Shown: in pieces, positions 8,258 to 16,977 of the stretch
How positions within the stretch are numbered: position 1 is the first letter of the stretch
Layout of the letters: every line of letters starts with the position of its first letter
NCBI GenBank assembly: GCA_013138805.1
Contig: WTCA01000003.1
Location: 1 to 36,299, forward strand
Source of the DNA: an archaeon
Lineage (GTDB): Archaea > EX4484-52 > GLR71
Direction of reading: 5' to 3'
Length of the DNA: 36,299 nt
Position numbers and translations under genes: made by a program
Notes under the pieces: model-generated
What the model was told of the DNA's origin: nothing
The model's database searches: none
Seen by the model: the letters and a program-made list of their open reading frames with translations, nothing else

Positions 8258-9072
8258 TTAAGAAAAGGCTTATAGAGGCAGCGCTTTTTGTCGCCGCAAA
8301 ACCTCTTTCTCTTGCAGACCTGTATCAGGTGCTGAAGATACCCAAGTCCAGGATAAAGAAAATCATCGATGAGATGAAAGGGCATTATGGCGAGCATGGA
8401 GTCAGGATTGTTGAGGCTGGCGGTCTTTATGAGATGAAGATAAATTCCAGCTTTGAGGAGCATGTCAGCCATCTTGCGCCGCACAAGGATTTCCCTAAGG
8501 CTGTCCTTCAGACGCTATCTCTTATCGCTTACAAGAACCCGGTGAAACAGAGCAATATTGTTTCTGTTCGCGGAAACAGAGCGTATGACCACTTAAAGGA
8601 GCTTGAGGCGAAAGGATTTATCCGGCGAGAGGAATCAGGGCATACCAATATTGTGCATATCACACGGAAGTTTCTTGACTATTTCGGGATTGAGAGCGCA
8701 GAGGAACTGAAAGAATATTTCAGTTCCACACCGATTGATATGATACTTAAGGATGTTGAGGTCAAGGAGAAAAAGGTTGTGAAAGAGGAGGCTGAAGTGG
8801 CTATTGATTCGCGCGATGTGTCTTTTTCTGATGACGGCGAGCTGCCAGAGAAGATGAGGGCTATTGTCGAGAAGAAGAAAGAAGAGATTCTCAAGAGACG
8901 GAAGAAGAAGCCTGTTGAGGATTCTGTTTCAGGTGAGGACAGACAGGATAAAAATATTTCTGAGGATGATGAAAAAACTGAGGAAGATTCTGCAGAAACT
9001 GATAAAGAAGATGATACTGTGAAAGATGATACTCCTAAAAAATTCAAGAGCAGTTTTGATGGTTTGATTTAA
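8251..9072 (+). CDS. scpB: Segregation and condensation protein B with charged C-terminal tail
   Basis: VKKRLIEAALFVAAKPLSLADLYQVLKIPKSRIKKIIDEMKGHYGEHGVRIVEAGGLYEMKI is typical ScpB. Probable TTG start at 8251 with taaggtg upstream; the listed ATG at 8215 lies in the repeat. Confidence 0.9.
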   Translation: MNVKKRLIEAALFVAAKPLSLADLYQVLKIPKSRIKKIIDEMKGHYGEHGVRIVEAGGLYEMKINSSFEEHVSHLAPHKDFPKAVLQTLSLIAYKNPVKQSNIVSVRGNRAYDHLKELEAKGFIRREESGHTNIVHITRKFLDYFGIESAEELKEYFSSTPIDMILKDVEVKEKKVVKEEAEVAIDSRDVSFSDDGELPEKMRAIVEKKKEEILKRRKKKPVEDSVSGEDRQDKNISEDDEKTEEDSAETDKEDDTVKDDTPKKFKSSFDGLI

Positions 9073-9145
9073 GGATAGTGTTACTTATTCTGCGCAACAT
9101 ATCATTTTATATACTTTCCCGTATTAGGTTGATAGTGGATATTTA

Positions 9146-9367
9146 ATGAGCGGATATGACACTGTGCATCTCGGAAAAGGCTCTACGGTTTCTATAAAAA
9201 AGATAATAAGCCCGCACAATGACTTTATCATACAGTTTGATAACCTTACACGGGTGTTCCTGCGTTCTGAGCATATCTTTGAGCTGAAAAGACAGATTGA
9301 CAACCATATGGGCGAGGATGTCGGCGTCGGCGTGAAGAAGAAAGTTGAAGAGGATTCCGGGCTTTAA
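9146..9367 (+). CDS. Small hypothetical protein (73 aa)
   Basis: Sits between scpB and tpiA on the same strand; no family recognised. Confidence 0.55.
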   Translation: MSGYDTVHLGKGSTVSIKKIISPHNDFIIQFDNLTRVFLRSEHIFELKRQIDNHMGEDVGVGVKKKVEEDSGL

Positions 9368-9395
9368 ATTGTTTTTCATTATTCTACAGTATAAA

Positions 9396-9418
9396 ATTTT
9401 TAAAAAATATATAAATAT
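9396..9418 (+). promoter_or_regulatory. Candidate archaeal promoter (TATA-like) for tpiA
   Basis: tttttaaaaaatatataaatat about 20-40 nt before the tpiA ATG at 9438. Confidence 0.4.
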
Positions 9419-9437
9419 AGAACTATAGTTTTAATCT

Positions 9438-10112
9438 ATGAGCGAAGATATCAGTCCTTTGATTGTCCTTAACCTGAAGACTTATGAGAACGCTACGGGT
9501 AAAAAAGCAGCCATAATGGCAAATGATTTGTGGGAGGCAGCTGAAGTTTATGGTGCGGATCTTGTTGTCGCTGCACAGGCCACAGACATAAACGAGATAA
9601 AAAGACAAGTGCCTGAATTGACTGTCTATGCGCAGCATATTGATTCTTATGGATATGGTGCTCATACAGGACACATTACTGCAGAAGCTATAATCGGTGC
9701 AGGCGCTAGCGGAACACTTCTTAACCACAGCGAAAAAAAGATAGACCATGGCATTCTTGCAGAGACAATAAAAGTTGCACAAGACAGAGGCCTTGAGGTC
9801 ATAGCCTGTGCTGATTCGGTTTTAGAAGCTGAACAAATCGCAGATTTTGGCCCTAATTATATCGCTGTCGAACCTCCAGAACTTATCGGCGGAGATGTAT
9901 CTGTGACGACAAGACCACAACTTATTGTTGATTCAGTTGAAACTGTTCGGAAAGTAGACGAGGGAATAACTGTTCTTGTCGGCGCGGGAGTCAAGACATA
10001 TGAGGATGTGTCAAAAGCTATGGAACTTAAGACTGACGGCGTATTGCTTGCATCAGGAATTACAAAAGCAGAAGATCCGGTGGAAGCTTTTAAAAGGCTT
10101 ATCGGGCGTTAA
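9438..10112 (+). CDS. tpiA: Triosephosphate isomerase, archaeal type
   Basis: LIVLNLKTYENATGKKA, AQHIDSYGYGAHTGHITAEAIIGAGASGTLLNHSEKK, VLVGAGVKTYEDV...GVLLASGITKA. Confidence 0.95.
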   Translation: MSEDISPLIVLNLKTYENATGKKAAIMANDLWEAAEVYGADLVVAAQATDINEIKRQVPELTVYAQHIDSYGYGAHTGHITAEAIIGAGASGTLLNHSEKKIDHGILAETIKVAQDRGLEVIACADSVLEAEQIADFGPNYIAVEPPELIGGDVSVTTRPQLIVDSVETVRKVDEGITVLVGAGVKTYEDVSKAMELKTDGVLLASGITKAEDPVEAFKRLIGR

Positions 10113-10146
10113 ATGATATTTTAGAAGAAAATCTTTTATTGAGAAG

Positions 10147-11175
10147 GTGATTTGGATGGGATATGCAAAGATAGCTGTTAATGGATATGGGACTGTCGGC
10201 AGGCGCGTAGGAACTGCAGTAAATGCGCAGTACGACATGGAGATTGTCGGTGTTGTCAAGACGCGACCTACATTTGAAGCAATGACGGCTATTGACAAAG
10301 GTTTTGATCTTTATGTGCCGGATTCAGATATGATTGGTGCATTTGAGAAAGCAGGAATTGAAGTTGCAGGAACTCTGGATGATCTTCTGGATAAGGTTGA
10401 GATTGTCGTTGACTGCACGCCGAATAAAGTGGGTGCTTCTTATAAGTCACTTTATGTTGAAAAAGGTGTAAAAGCAATATGGCAGGGTGGTGAAGCTCAT
10501 GAGCTGGCAGAATTCAGTTTCAATGCTGAGGCGAATTATGATGATGCTATTGACAGGAATCTGGCAAGAGTTGTCAGCTGCAACACTACCGGGCTTACAA
10601 GAGCGCTTTATCCTCTTGAGCAGGAGTATGGTGTAGAAAAAGCCAGAGCTACTTTGATAAGAAGGGCAGCAGACCCTGGACAGAGCAATAAAGGACCGAT
10701 TAATGCTATTGTTCCTGCCCTTGAGATGCCAAGCCATCACGGGCCTGATGTCAATACAATCATGCCTAATATTGAGATTGCCACAACTGCCGTGAAAGTT
10801 CCGAGTACGCTTATGCATTTGCATGGGCTTACTGTTGCATTGAAAAATGATTTTGAGCCAGAAGATATTGTTGACCTTTATGAAGGAAGACCCAGGATAT
10901 ATCTTGTGTCTGGCGGCGATGGTGTGAGTGACACTGCAAAAATCATGGAGCTTTCAAAAGAACTGGGACGCAGCAGAAATGATATGTTTGAGAATGCGAT
11001 ATGGAAAGACAGTATCAGCAAGTACCAGGGAGAACTGTATTTATTCCAGGCGATACATCAGGAGTCTGACATTGTTCCTGAGAATGTGGATGCTATCCGT
11101 GCTATGTGCGGGCTTGAATCTGACGGCGCGAAATCTATTGCAATGACCAATAAGAAGATGGGTATTGGGAAATAG
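10147..11175 (+). CDS. gap: Glyceraldehyde-3-phosphate dehydrogenase, archaeal type II
   Basis: KIAVNGYGTVGRRVGTAV, VSCNTTGLTRALYPL, RRAADPGQSNKGPINAIVP. Start may be the second Met (10156). Confidence 0.95.
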   Translation: MIWMGYAKIAVNGYGTVGRRVGTAVNAQYDMEIVGVVKTRPTFEAMTAIDKGFDLYVPDSDMIGAFEKAGIEVAGTLDDLLDKVEIVVDCTPNKVGASYKSLYVEKGVKAIWQGGEAHELAEFSFNAEANYDDAIDRNLARVVSCNTTGLTRALYPLEQEYGVEKARATLIRRAADPGQSNKGPINAIVPALEMPSHHGPDVNTIMPNIEIATTAVKVPSTLMHLHGLTVALKNDFEPEDIVDLYEGRPRIYLVSGGDGVSDTAKIMELSKELGRSRNDMFENAIWKDSISKYQGELYLFQAIHQESDIVPENVDAIRAMCGLESDGAKSIAMTNKKMGIGK

Positions 11176-11306
11176 ATACCCCTCCTTTATTTTTTTCTGT
11201 TTTTTAAAAATATTTTTGGTTTTAAAATCGTTTTTTCAATAAGATAGAGGTATATTGTGCTGATTAAATAGAAATTATATATACAAACCAGGCATAAATA
11301 TATTTT

Positions 11307-12257
11307 ATGGATTCTGATAAGATTGTATCTTTTGTTAAAGAGAACAAGATTGTGTCTTTAATCGGTGCTGTTTTGCTTGTTGTTATTTTACTTACAGCCC
11401 TTAATGTGTTAAGTGGATTACGATCTGTACAATATATGAGTAATGCAGATATGATTGGTGCTTCATCATATATGTATGAAAGCGAAGGTATGTCTAAGTC
11501 CGGAGCCAATTTTGCACTGAGAGCAGAGGCTCCCAGTTCCGGCAGTTCATATGTTGAAGTAAAAGAAGGATCCATGACTATCAAGACTGAGAATGCTGAA
11601 GGTGATGCGTCTGCGATTCGCGGGCTTGCTGAAGCATCTGAAGGATATGTTGAGGACTTGAGGAAATATGAAAATGATTATAATCTTAATATAAATATGC
11701 GTGTGAGGATACCATCTGATGATTTTGAAGGATTTGTAGACACTTTGAAGGAAAGGTATGATGACAAGAGTTTCTCTGTTTCATTCTACAGGCTATCTAC
11801 TGAAAGGGAAATTGGTGAGCTTGAAATTCTTGAGACAGCATTCTTGAATTATGAAGAACTCAGAGATAGGACTATGATGATACCTCTTGATGAGAAGCAG
11901 ATCAATCTTTTGTTTGAGATTACAGAAAAGGAGCTTGAGATCAAGAGACTGGAGAGACAATACTCGTCATCCCTTTCAGGCAAAGAGGAGAGAAGCGATT
12001 ATTCAACACTTACTGTTACACTTCAAGAGAAAAAAGAGATAAACATGATGCCTGAGGATTTGGGTGATGAACTTCGTCTTAAGATCAAGAGAGCATTGGA
12101 TGAGATTGCAAACTCACTCATGGACATTGTTACAGGAAGCATTGTTGTGTTTGTTTCTGCTATCAAGTATGTGATCTATTTCATTGTTATTGCTATACCT
12201 TTAATCTTGGGATTCCGTGTAATGAAAAGGATTTATGGGAAGATTTCTAAGATATGA
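11307..12257 (+). CDS. DUF4349-like membrane protein
   Basis: N-terminal TM, GSMTIKTENAEGDASAIRGLAEASEGYVED...NINMRVRIPSDDFEGFVDTLKE, C-terminal TM. Confidence 0.75.
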   Translation: MDSDKIVSFVKENKIVSLIGAVLLVVILLTALNVLSGLRSVQYMSNADMIGASSYMYESEGMSKSGANFALRAEAPSSGSSYVEVKEGSMTIKTENAEGDASAIRGLAEASEGYVEDLRKYENDYNLNINMRVRIPSDDFEGFVDTLKERYDDKSFSVSFYRLSTEREIGELEILETAFLNYEELRDRTMMIPLDEKQINLLFEITEKELEIKRLERQYSSSLSGKEERSDYSTLTVTLQEKKEINMMPEDLGDELRLKIKRALDEIANSLMDIVTGSIVVFVSAIKYVIYFIVIAIPLILGFRVMKRIYGKISKI

Positions 12258-12259
12258 AA

Positions 12260-12380
12260 TGCCCCCGCCGGGATTTTCAGACGAAGACTGGAAATGTAGA
12301 AAATCTCCAGATTTTCGAAATTTGAACCCGGGTTACTAGGTCCGCAACCTAGCGTCCTATCCAAGCTAGACTACGAGGGC
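12260..12380 (-). tRNA. tRNA-Arg(GCG) with T-loop intron
   Basis: Minus strand: acceptor GCCCTCG/CGGGGGC, D-arm GTCT-AGCTTGGATA-GGAC, anticodon arm CTAGG-TTGCGGA-CCTAG, T-arm CCGGG-TTCAAA[47 nt]T-CCCGG, discriminator A. 74 nt without intron. TATA-like tttaaata ~25 nt upstream. Confidence 0.88.
12274..12320 (-). other. tRNA intron (47 nt), predicted position 59/60
   Basis: BHB-like fold: TTCA/TGAA 4-bp helix with AAT on each side. Cleaving both as AA^T gives a canonical TTCAAAT T-loop. Confidence 0.75.
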
Positions 12381-12455
12381 ATGTATCTATAAGTCGGATG
12401 TTTATTATTTAAAGATTTCTGCTAAAACAGGATTGTTAACAATTATGGTGATAAT

Positions 12456-12617
12456 ATGTCAAAATGCATAAGCTGCGGAAAAGATGTCTCAAAAGGTGTA
12501 AATTTCTCAAAGTTCAAGTGTCCTAAGTGCCTTGAAGCTGAAATTGTCAGGTGCGACAGGTGCAAGATGCTTGTCAACAAATATACATGCCCTAAATGCG
12601 GGTTTGTAGGACCTTAG
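12456..12617 (+). CDS. Small zinc-ribbon protein (53 aa)
   Basis: MSKCISCGKDVSKGVNFSKFKCPKCLEAEIVRCDRCKMLVNKYTCPKCGFVGP; four CxxC motifs, as in archaeal HVO_2753-like proteins. Below the ORF-list size cut-off. Confidence 0.85.
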   Translation: MSKCISCGKDVSKGVNFSKFKCPKCLEAEIVRCDRCKMLVNKYTCPKCGFVGP

Positions 12618-12642
12618 ATAACTTAAAAGAGGTAGATATGAT

Positions 12643-12900
12643 ATGGGTAAAGTCGCGACAACATTCAAACTGATGCCGGAATCTGTGGAAGTGGATCTTG
12701 AGAAAGTTCAGGCAGACATCAAAGAGAAGCTGGAGTGCGTCCAGGATATGAAGATTGAACCTATAGGCTTCGGTCTGAACTCACTTCTTGTGATGGTCGT
12801 CACCGAGGATTCTGAAGGTGGCATGGATGAGATTGAGAACACTTTGACTTCTATTGATGGTGTCAGTGATCTTGAAGCTTTGAGCAGTACGCTGCTTTGA
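12643..12900 (+). CDS. ef1b: Elongation factor 1-beta (aEF1B)
   Basis: MGKVATTFKLMPESVEVDLEKVQADIKEKL...IEPIGFGLNSLLVMVVTEDSEGGMDEIENTL; adjacent to the zinc-ribbon gene. Confidence 0.9.
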   Translation: MGKVATTFKLMPESVEVDLEKVQADIKEKLECVQDMKIEPIGFGLNSLLVMVVTEDSEGGMDEIENTLTSIDGVSDLEALSSTLL

Positions 12901-12919
12901 TTTCTTTTATTTTTATATA

Positions 12920-14293
12920 TCAAACCAGCCTCTTCAGTTTTTTTACAATACCCCTGTTCGCATCAACACTGACCATGTCGCCGTTCTTCAACGCTCTTGT
13001 CGCCATGCCTGTTCCGACAATGCAGGGGATGCCCATCTCTCTTGAAACTATAGCTGCATGGCTTAATGCACCGCCTTCATCGGTGACAATGGCTGCCGCT
13101 TTTCGCATTGCAATGACATAATCAGGATGGGTGACAACTGCTACAAGAATGTCGCCGTCTTCCACCTTTATGATGTCATGGATTGTTCTGACAATTTTGA
13201 CAGTTCCTGTTGTCCTGCCGGAACATCCTACTGTGCCTTTCAGGCTGACAGGCAACGCTTCTATCTCTATACCGAAATGTTTGATTTCTTTTTCTACATT
13301 GCCTTCTTTGCATATGATATTTCCATTGTTGGCGTAGAGAAGGAAACCTTTTTTTCTTTCATCAAGAACTGAACTGCCTATAATATTTCTGCATTCAAGA
13401 AAATCTATAATCTCATTTTCTGTTAGATAGGCTACCTGCTTGTGTGTTATTCCTGCTCTTTTTGCAATCTCATCAAAAAGCGGACTTGCGTTGAACACAC
13501 CTTTTCTCCTGTAGTCGTCGCGAGCATCCCGTATGTAGGCAAGCTCCCTTATCATCTCAAACATATCTTTCTTGTCTTTCAGTCCGGCAATATTTAGTGC
13601 TTCTTCGAAACTGTATTTTGGATGTTTTATAGGCTCTGCCTTTTTGATAAAGTCGCGCATCCCTTTCAGTGTCCATGGAACCTTATGGATATCAAGGCAT
13701 GAGAGCCATCTGTATTCTTCCCATAATCTTTTGACAGCTTCTGTGTCTTTTACATCAATCTTTGATGCTTTTTCGTTTAAAGTTACAACAGAATTGTGTT
13801 TTATGGGTCTGAAAAGAGCGGCGCGGATGTCTGGGTCTGTATTCTTTACTATCGGATTCATTTTCGCGAACCAATATTCTGCAAGGACGAAGGCGACAAA
13901 AGGGCCGATGAGCGAGTATTCTATTGCTATCTTCTGATATCTTAGATAAAGCTCTTTAATCTCTTCATCGCTTAGATTTGTTAAGTCATAATCAGATATT
14001 TCTTTTGAAACATCAAGATATTGCTTCCCTAAAGAATGGAACAATGCGATAAAAGTTTTCAGCTGTTTCATGTCGGTGCCGAATGTCTTTACGCAGATAC
14101 TGACAAAAAACTGCTTGGCATCTTTCTCTATATAGCAGACAGCGTTGTTGTTTTCGGGGACAAAGATAAGGTCTTCCTCAAGATTTCCGGGAAAGATGCT
14201 GTCTGTCTGTGGACCTATTGTCTTTATGGCTATCTCGCAGTACTGGACGCTGTATTCTCTTGCAAACCAGCGAAGCCATACTTTTTTTGCCAT
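12920..14293 (-). CDS. PEP-utilising-enzyme mobile (phosphohistidine swivel) domain protein
   Basis: C-terminus GDILVAVVTHPDYVIAMRKAAAIVTDEGGALSHAAIVSREMGIPCIVGTGMATRALKNGDMVSVDANRGIV; helical N-terminus without a recognisable PPDK ATP-grasp. Confidence 0.8.
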   Translation of the reverse strand: MAKKVWLRWFAREYSVQYCEIAIKTIGPQTDSIFPGNLEEDLIFVPENNNAVCYIEKDAKQFFVSICVKTFGTDMKQLKTFIALFHSLGKQYLDVSKEISDYDLTNLSDEEIKELYLRYQKIAIEYSLIGPFVAFVLAEYWFAKMNPIVKNTDPDIRAALFRPIKHNSVVTLNEKASKIDVKDTEAVKRLWEEYRWLSCLDIHKVPWTLKGMRDFIKKAEPIKHPKYSFEEALNIAGLKDKKDMFEMIRELAYIRDARDDYRRKGVFNASPLFDEIAKRAGITHKQVAYLTENEIIDFLECRNIIGSSVLDERKKGFLLYANNGNIICKEGNVEKEIKHFGIEIEALPVSLKGTVGCSGRTTGTVKIVRTIHDIIKVEDGDILVAVVTHPDYVIAMRKAAAIVTDEGGALSHAAIVSREMGIPCIVGTGMATRALKNGDMVSVDANRGIVKKLKRLV

Positions 14294-14351
14294 GTATAAA
14301 TATTGTCGGGAAGAAATATAAAACTGTGATTATATAAATTTTTTTAAATAA

Positions 14352-14963
14352 TTGTATAATATGACGCCTGAAGAGATTATCAAAAAATATTCTGATGCTG
14401 CAAAAGAGTATGATAAGAAAGGTCTGGATTCAGGATACATAGCACACAAGAAGATAGCATTGGCTGTTATTGATGAGCTGAGACTGAAAAATGCAAAGGT
14501 AATTGATCTTGGATGCGGCACAGGACAGAGCTCTGTTGAATTCTTCAATAAAGGGTATGAGGTTACTGGACTTGATATTACGCCAGGTATGCTTGAAGAA
14601 GCAAGAAAATATTCTTTTGAGAAGCTTATCTGCCAGAATCTTGATACTCCGTTAAAAGTAGAAGACAATAAGTTTGACGCTGCCGTACTTACCGGAGTCA
14701 TGGAGTTTATACAGGACCCTCTGGTGCTATTCAATGAGGTCAACAGAGTGCTGAAAGCTAATGGTGTCTTTGCTATTACAATCCCACAGAAGTTTCCTGA
14801 AGGATTAAATATCCCTTTCAAGAGCTATTCAAAAAAAGATATTGAGCCTGTGTTTAAAAAGGCGGGATTTCGGATAATCAGATGTGAAGAATTTTTCGGA
14901 TTTCGGAAATGGGGCAGTGGTGAGGAAATTTTTTATTATGCGTATGTGTTGAGGAAAGATTGA
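14352..14963 (+). CDS. Class I SAM-dependent methyltransferase
   Basis: VIDLGCGTGQSSVEFFNKGYEVTGLDITPGMLEEARK. Confidence 0.85.
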   Translation: MYNMTPEEIIKKYSDAAKEYDKKGLDSGYIAHKKIALAVIDELRLKNAKVIDLGCGTGQSSVEFFNKGYEVTGLDITPGMLEEARKYSFEKLICQNLDTPLKVEDNKFDAAVLTGVMEFIQDPLVLFNEVNRVLKANGVFAITIPQKFPEGLNIPFKSYSKKDIEPVFKKAGFRIIRCEEFFGFRKWGSGEEIFYYAYVLRKD

Positions 14964-14998
14964 GAAAAATTTAAAAAAAGAAAAAGAAAGGGAAAAGT

Positions 14999-16639
14999 TT
15001 ACTTCTTTTTCCCTTTATCTTCCAAAACCCTTACACAATCCTGACCTTCAATCGGTGTTCCTCCGAACTCTTCCATCAGGTTGCCTGTTATTGTGAGAGG
15101 AATGGTTTCTCCCATCTCATCTGTAAGGGTTAGTGCAACAACTTCCTGAGTGTCGAACTTAAGCGTCAGATCCATGAAACCGTCGCCGTTCAGGTCATGG
15201 CAGTCGCAAAGCTCTCCCTCGAATGGTGTGGCAACATCTTCGTAGTTCCAACGGACCGGAGCTACTCCATCCGTCCCGGGGTCAAGTTTTATCCGGATTG
15301 AAGCCGGGTCAATTGTTGTGACATCGAAGTCATATGTGCCAAGAACTGCTACAGGCAGTACACCTTTGCTCTTTGTGTTGATCGGGTTAGGGCAGGAGCT
15401 GGGTTTTATATCGACAAAGACCGAAATCATCGGAGTCTCAGGAGACGACTTCTCAAGAGTTAGAAGAGCCCAAGTTGTTATGATAGTCGGGTTTCCTCTC
15501 CCTTCTGAAGAAGATATCCATGAACCGTCTGCCTCTTGCTGGGCAACAATCACATCAGAGAAGTTCTGATACCAGTCTATGCTGTCAAACGTGTCTATGC
15601 CCATATACTCAAGGCCTTTCATGGCAGTGAACATCGCCTGATATTGTGCTGGATCACCTTTCCATCCAGGTGGCTGATTATTTCCGCTTGCATCATCCCA
15701 GTGCCTTGCAAGATAGTCTGTAGCGTCAGTAACCCGTTGTGCGTCAGGCGCATCACCTACAAATGCCATCTCAAAGATGAGATTTCCGGTCTTAAGGATA
15801 TTGGTACCTATAAATATACCTGTATCGCCAATGTTGCGGTACCATGAACCTCCGTCATTTTCATCACCATTAACAGGATCCTGGATGCATCCTATAAATG
15901 CATTCAACTCAGTTTTTACCCATTGAGGTACTGTGCTTCCGAAATCCTCTGCATAAGACAGACCAAGAACGGCATATCCTGTGTTGGAGTTGTCAGGCAC
16001 AGTATTGGAATTGTCAAGCGCCCAGTAATACCATCCACCTTCACCACAATCATTATCACCTGTGTAATCATAATTGTAGTCTGATTGTGCATAAGCAAGC
16101 CAGTCAACCATATCCTGCGCTATCTGTGCCTGTGTCATGCCATCCACCACCGTATTAGGTGCATTAACCACTCTTTCAGGCAATCCGCAAACAGATAGTG
16201 CTGAAAGTCCTATACCTGTAGTATATGAGTTGTAGCCAGACATATAGATACCTACTCCGTTGCCGTTTGAGTCAGGATCATCTATCATTCCTGAAGCCCC
16301 TGCAGTATGGTTCTGAAGCGATAAATCAACAACAGACATCCTGCTATAGAGGTAGTTCAATCCTGCCGTAACATTGGAACTGTATATATAGTCCGGGTCG
16401 TAAGGGTCCAGCCCCTGCTCTTTTGCATACTCGCACAGTTTCAGCAGTGCAAGACCTGTGGTTGCCTCATCCCCATAATAATCAGGCCAACTTCCGTCAC
16501 CTTCCTGGTCGTTTGCCAGCCATTCCAATCCCATCATTATGGAATTATTTATCTCCACTTCTGTGGCTGCACTAACAACTGTTACAGAAGATAAAATCAA
16601 AACTGCAGCCATAGCTAAAGCTAAAATTAATCGTTTCAT
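14999..16639 (-). CDS. Secreted alpha/alpha-toroid (prenyltransferase/squalene-oxidase-repeat-like) protein
   Basis: Signal peptide MKRLILALAMAAVLILSSVTVVSAA; repeats of QEGDGSWPDYYGDEATTGLALLKL / GGWYYWALDNSNTVPDNSNTGYAVLGL / QEADGSWISS. C-terminal DIKPSSCPNPINTKSKGVLPVAVLGTYDFDV domain with DLNGDGFMDL. Confidence 0.75.
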   Translation of the reverse strand: MKRLILALAMAAVLILSSVTVVSAATEVEINNSIMMGLEWLANDQEGDGSWPDYYGDEATTGLALLKLCEYAKEQGLDPYDPDYIYSSNVTAGLNYLYSRMSVVDLSLQNHTAGASGMIDDPDSNGNGVGIYMSGYNSYTTGIGLSALSVCGLPERVVNAPNTVVDGMTQAQIAQDMVDWLAYAQSDYNYDYTGDNDCGEGGWYYWALDNSNTVPDNSNTGYAVLGLSYAEDFGSTVPQWVKTELNAFIGCIQDPVNGDENDGGSWYRNIGDTGIFIGTNILKTGNLIFEMAFVGDAPDAQRVTDATDYLARHWDDASGNNQPPGWKGDPAQYQAMFTAMKGLEYMGIDTFDSIDWYQNFSDVIVAQQEADGSWISSSEGRGNPTIITTWALLTLEKSSPETPMISVFVDIKPSSCPNPINTKSKGVLPVAVLGTYDFDVTTIDPASIRIKLDPGTDGVAPVRWNYEDVATPFEGELCDCHDLNGDGFMDLTLKFDTQEVVALTLTDEMGETIPLTITGNLMEEFGGTPIEGQDCVRVLEDKGKKK

Positions 16640-16977
16640 TTCACATCACACCTCCAAGTGTTATGCCTATCTATCTACAGCCAAGGCTAATCAGAAACTG
16701 TTTTTTTCACTGTCAGGTAACCCCCTCATAACCTGGCAAAAGATAGACAAGCAACAAGTAATATAGACATTTATAATTATATAGTTGACCCACATATAAT
16801 GCTTGATTTATGCATAATATATTCTATTTTTAGAACAAAATATAGAAGATACATTAGAAAAATGAGAGAAGTTTTTGCCGGTCTTTATTTTTTATGCTAT
16901 GATTTTTAATACAATGAAATAATCAGGAATAATCCTGTTTTTTTTGTATAACTTGCATGTGACCTATTGTCTGAAAG

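Noticed and set aside
16640-16760. Cyclic-di-GMP riboswitch in the leader of the toroid gene
   Set aside because: Some short pairings and a GGGGGTTACC string, but the conserved core motifs are not present.
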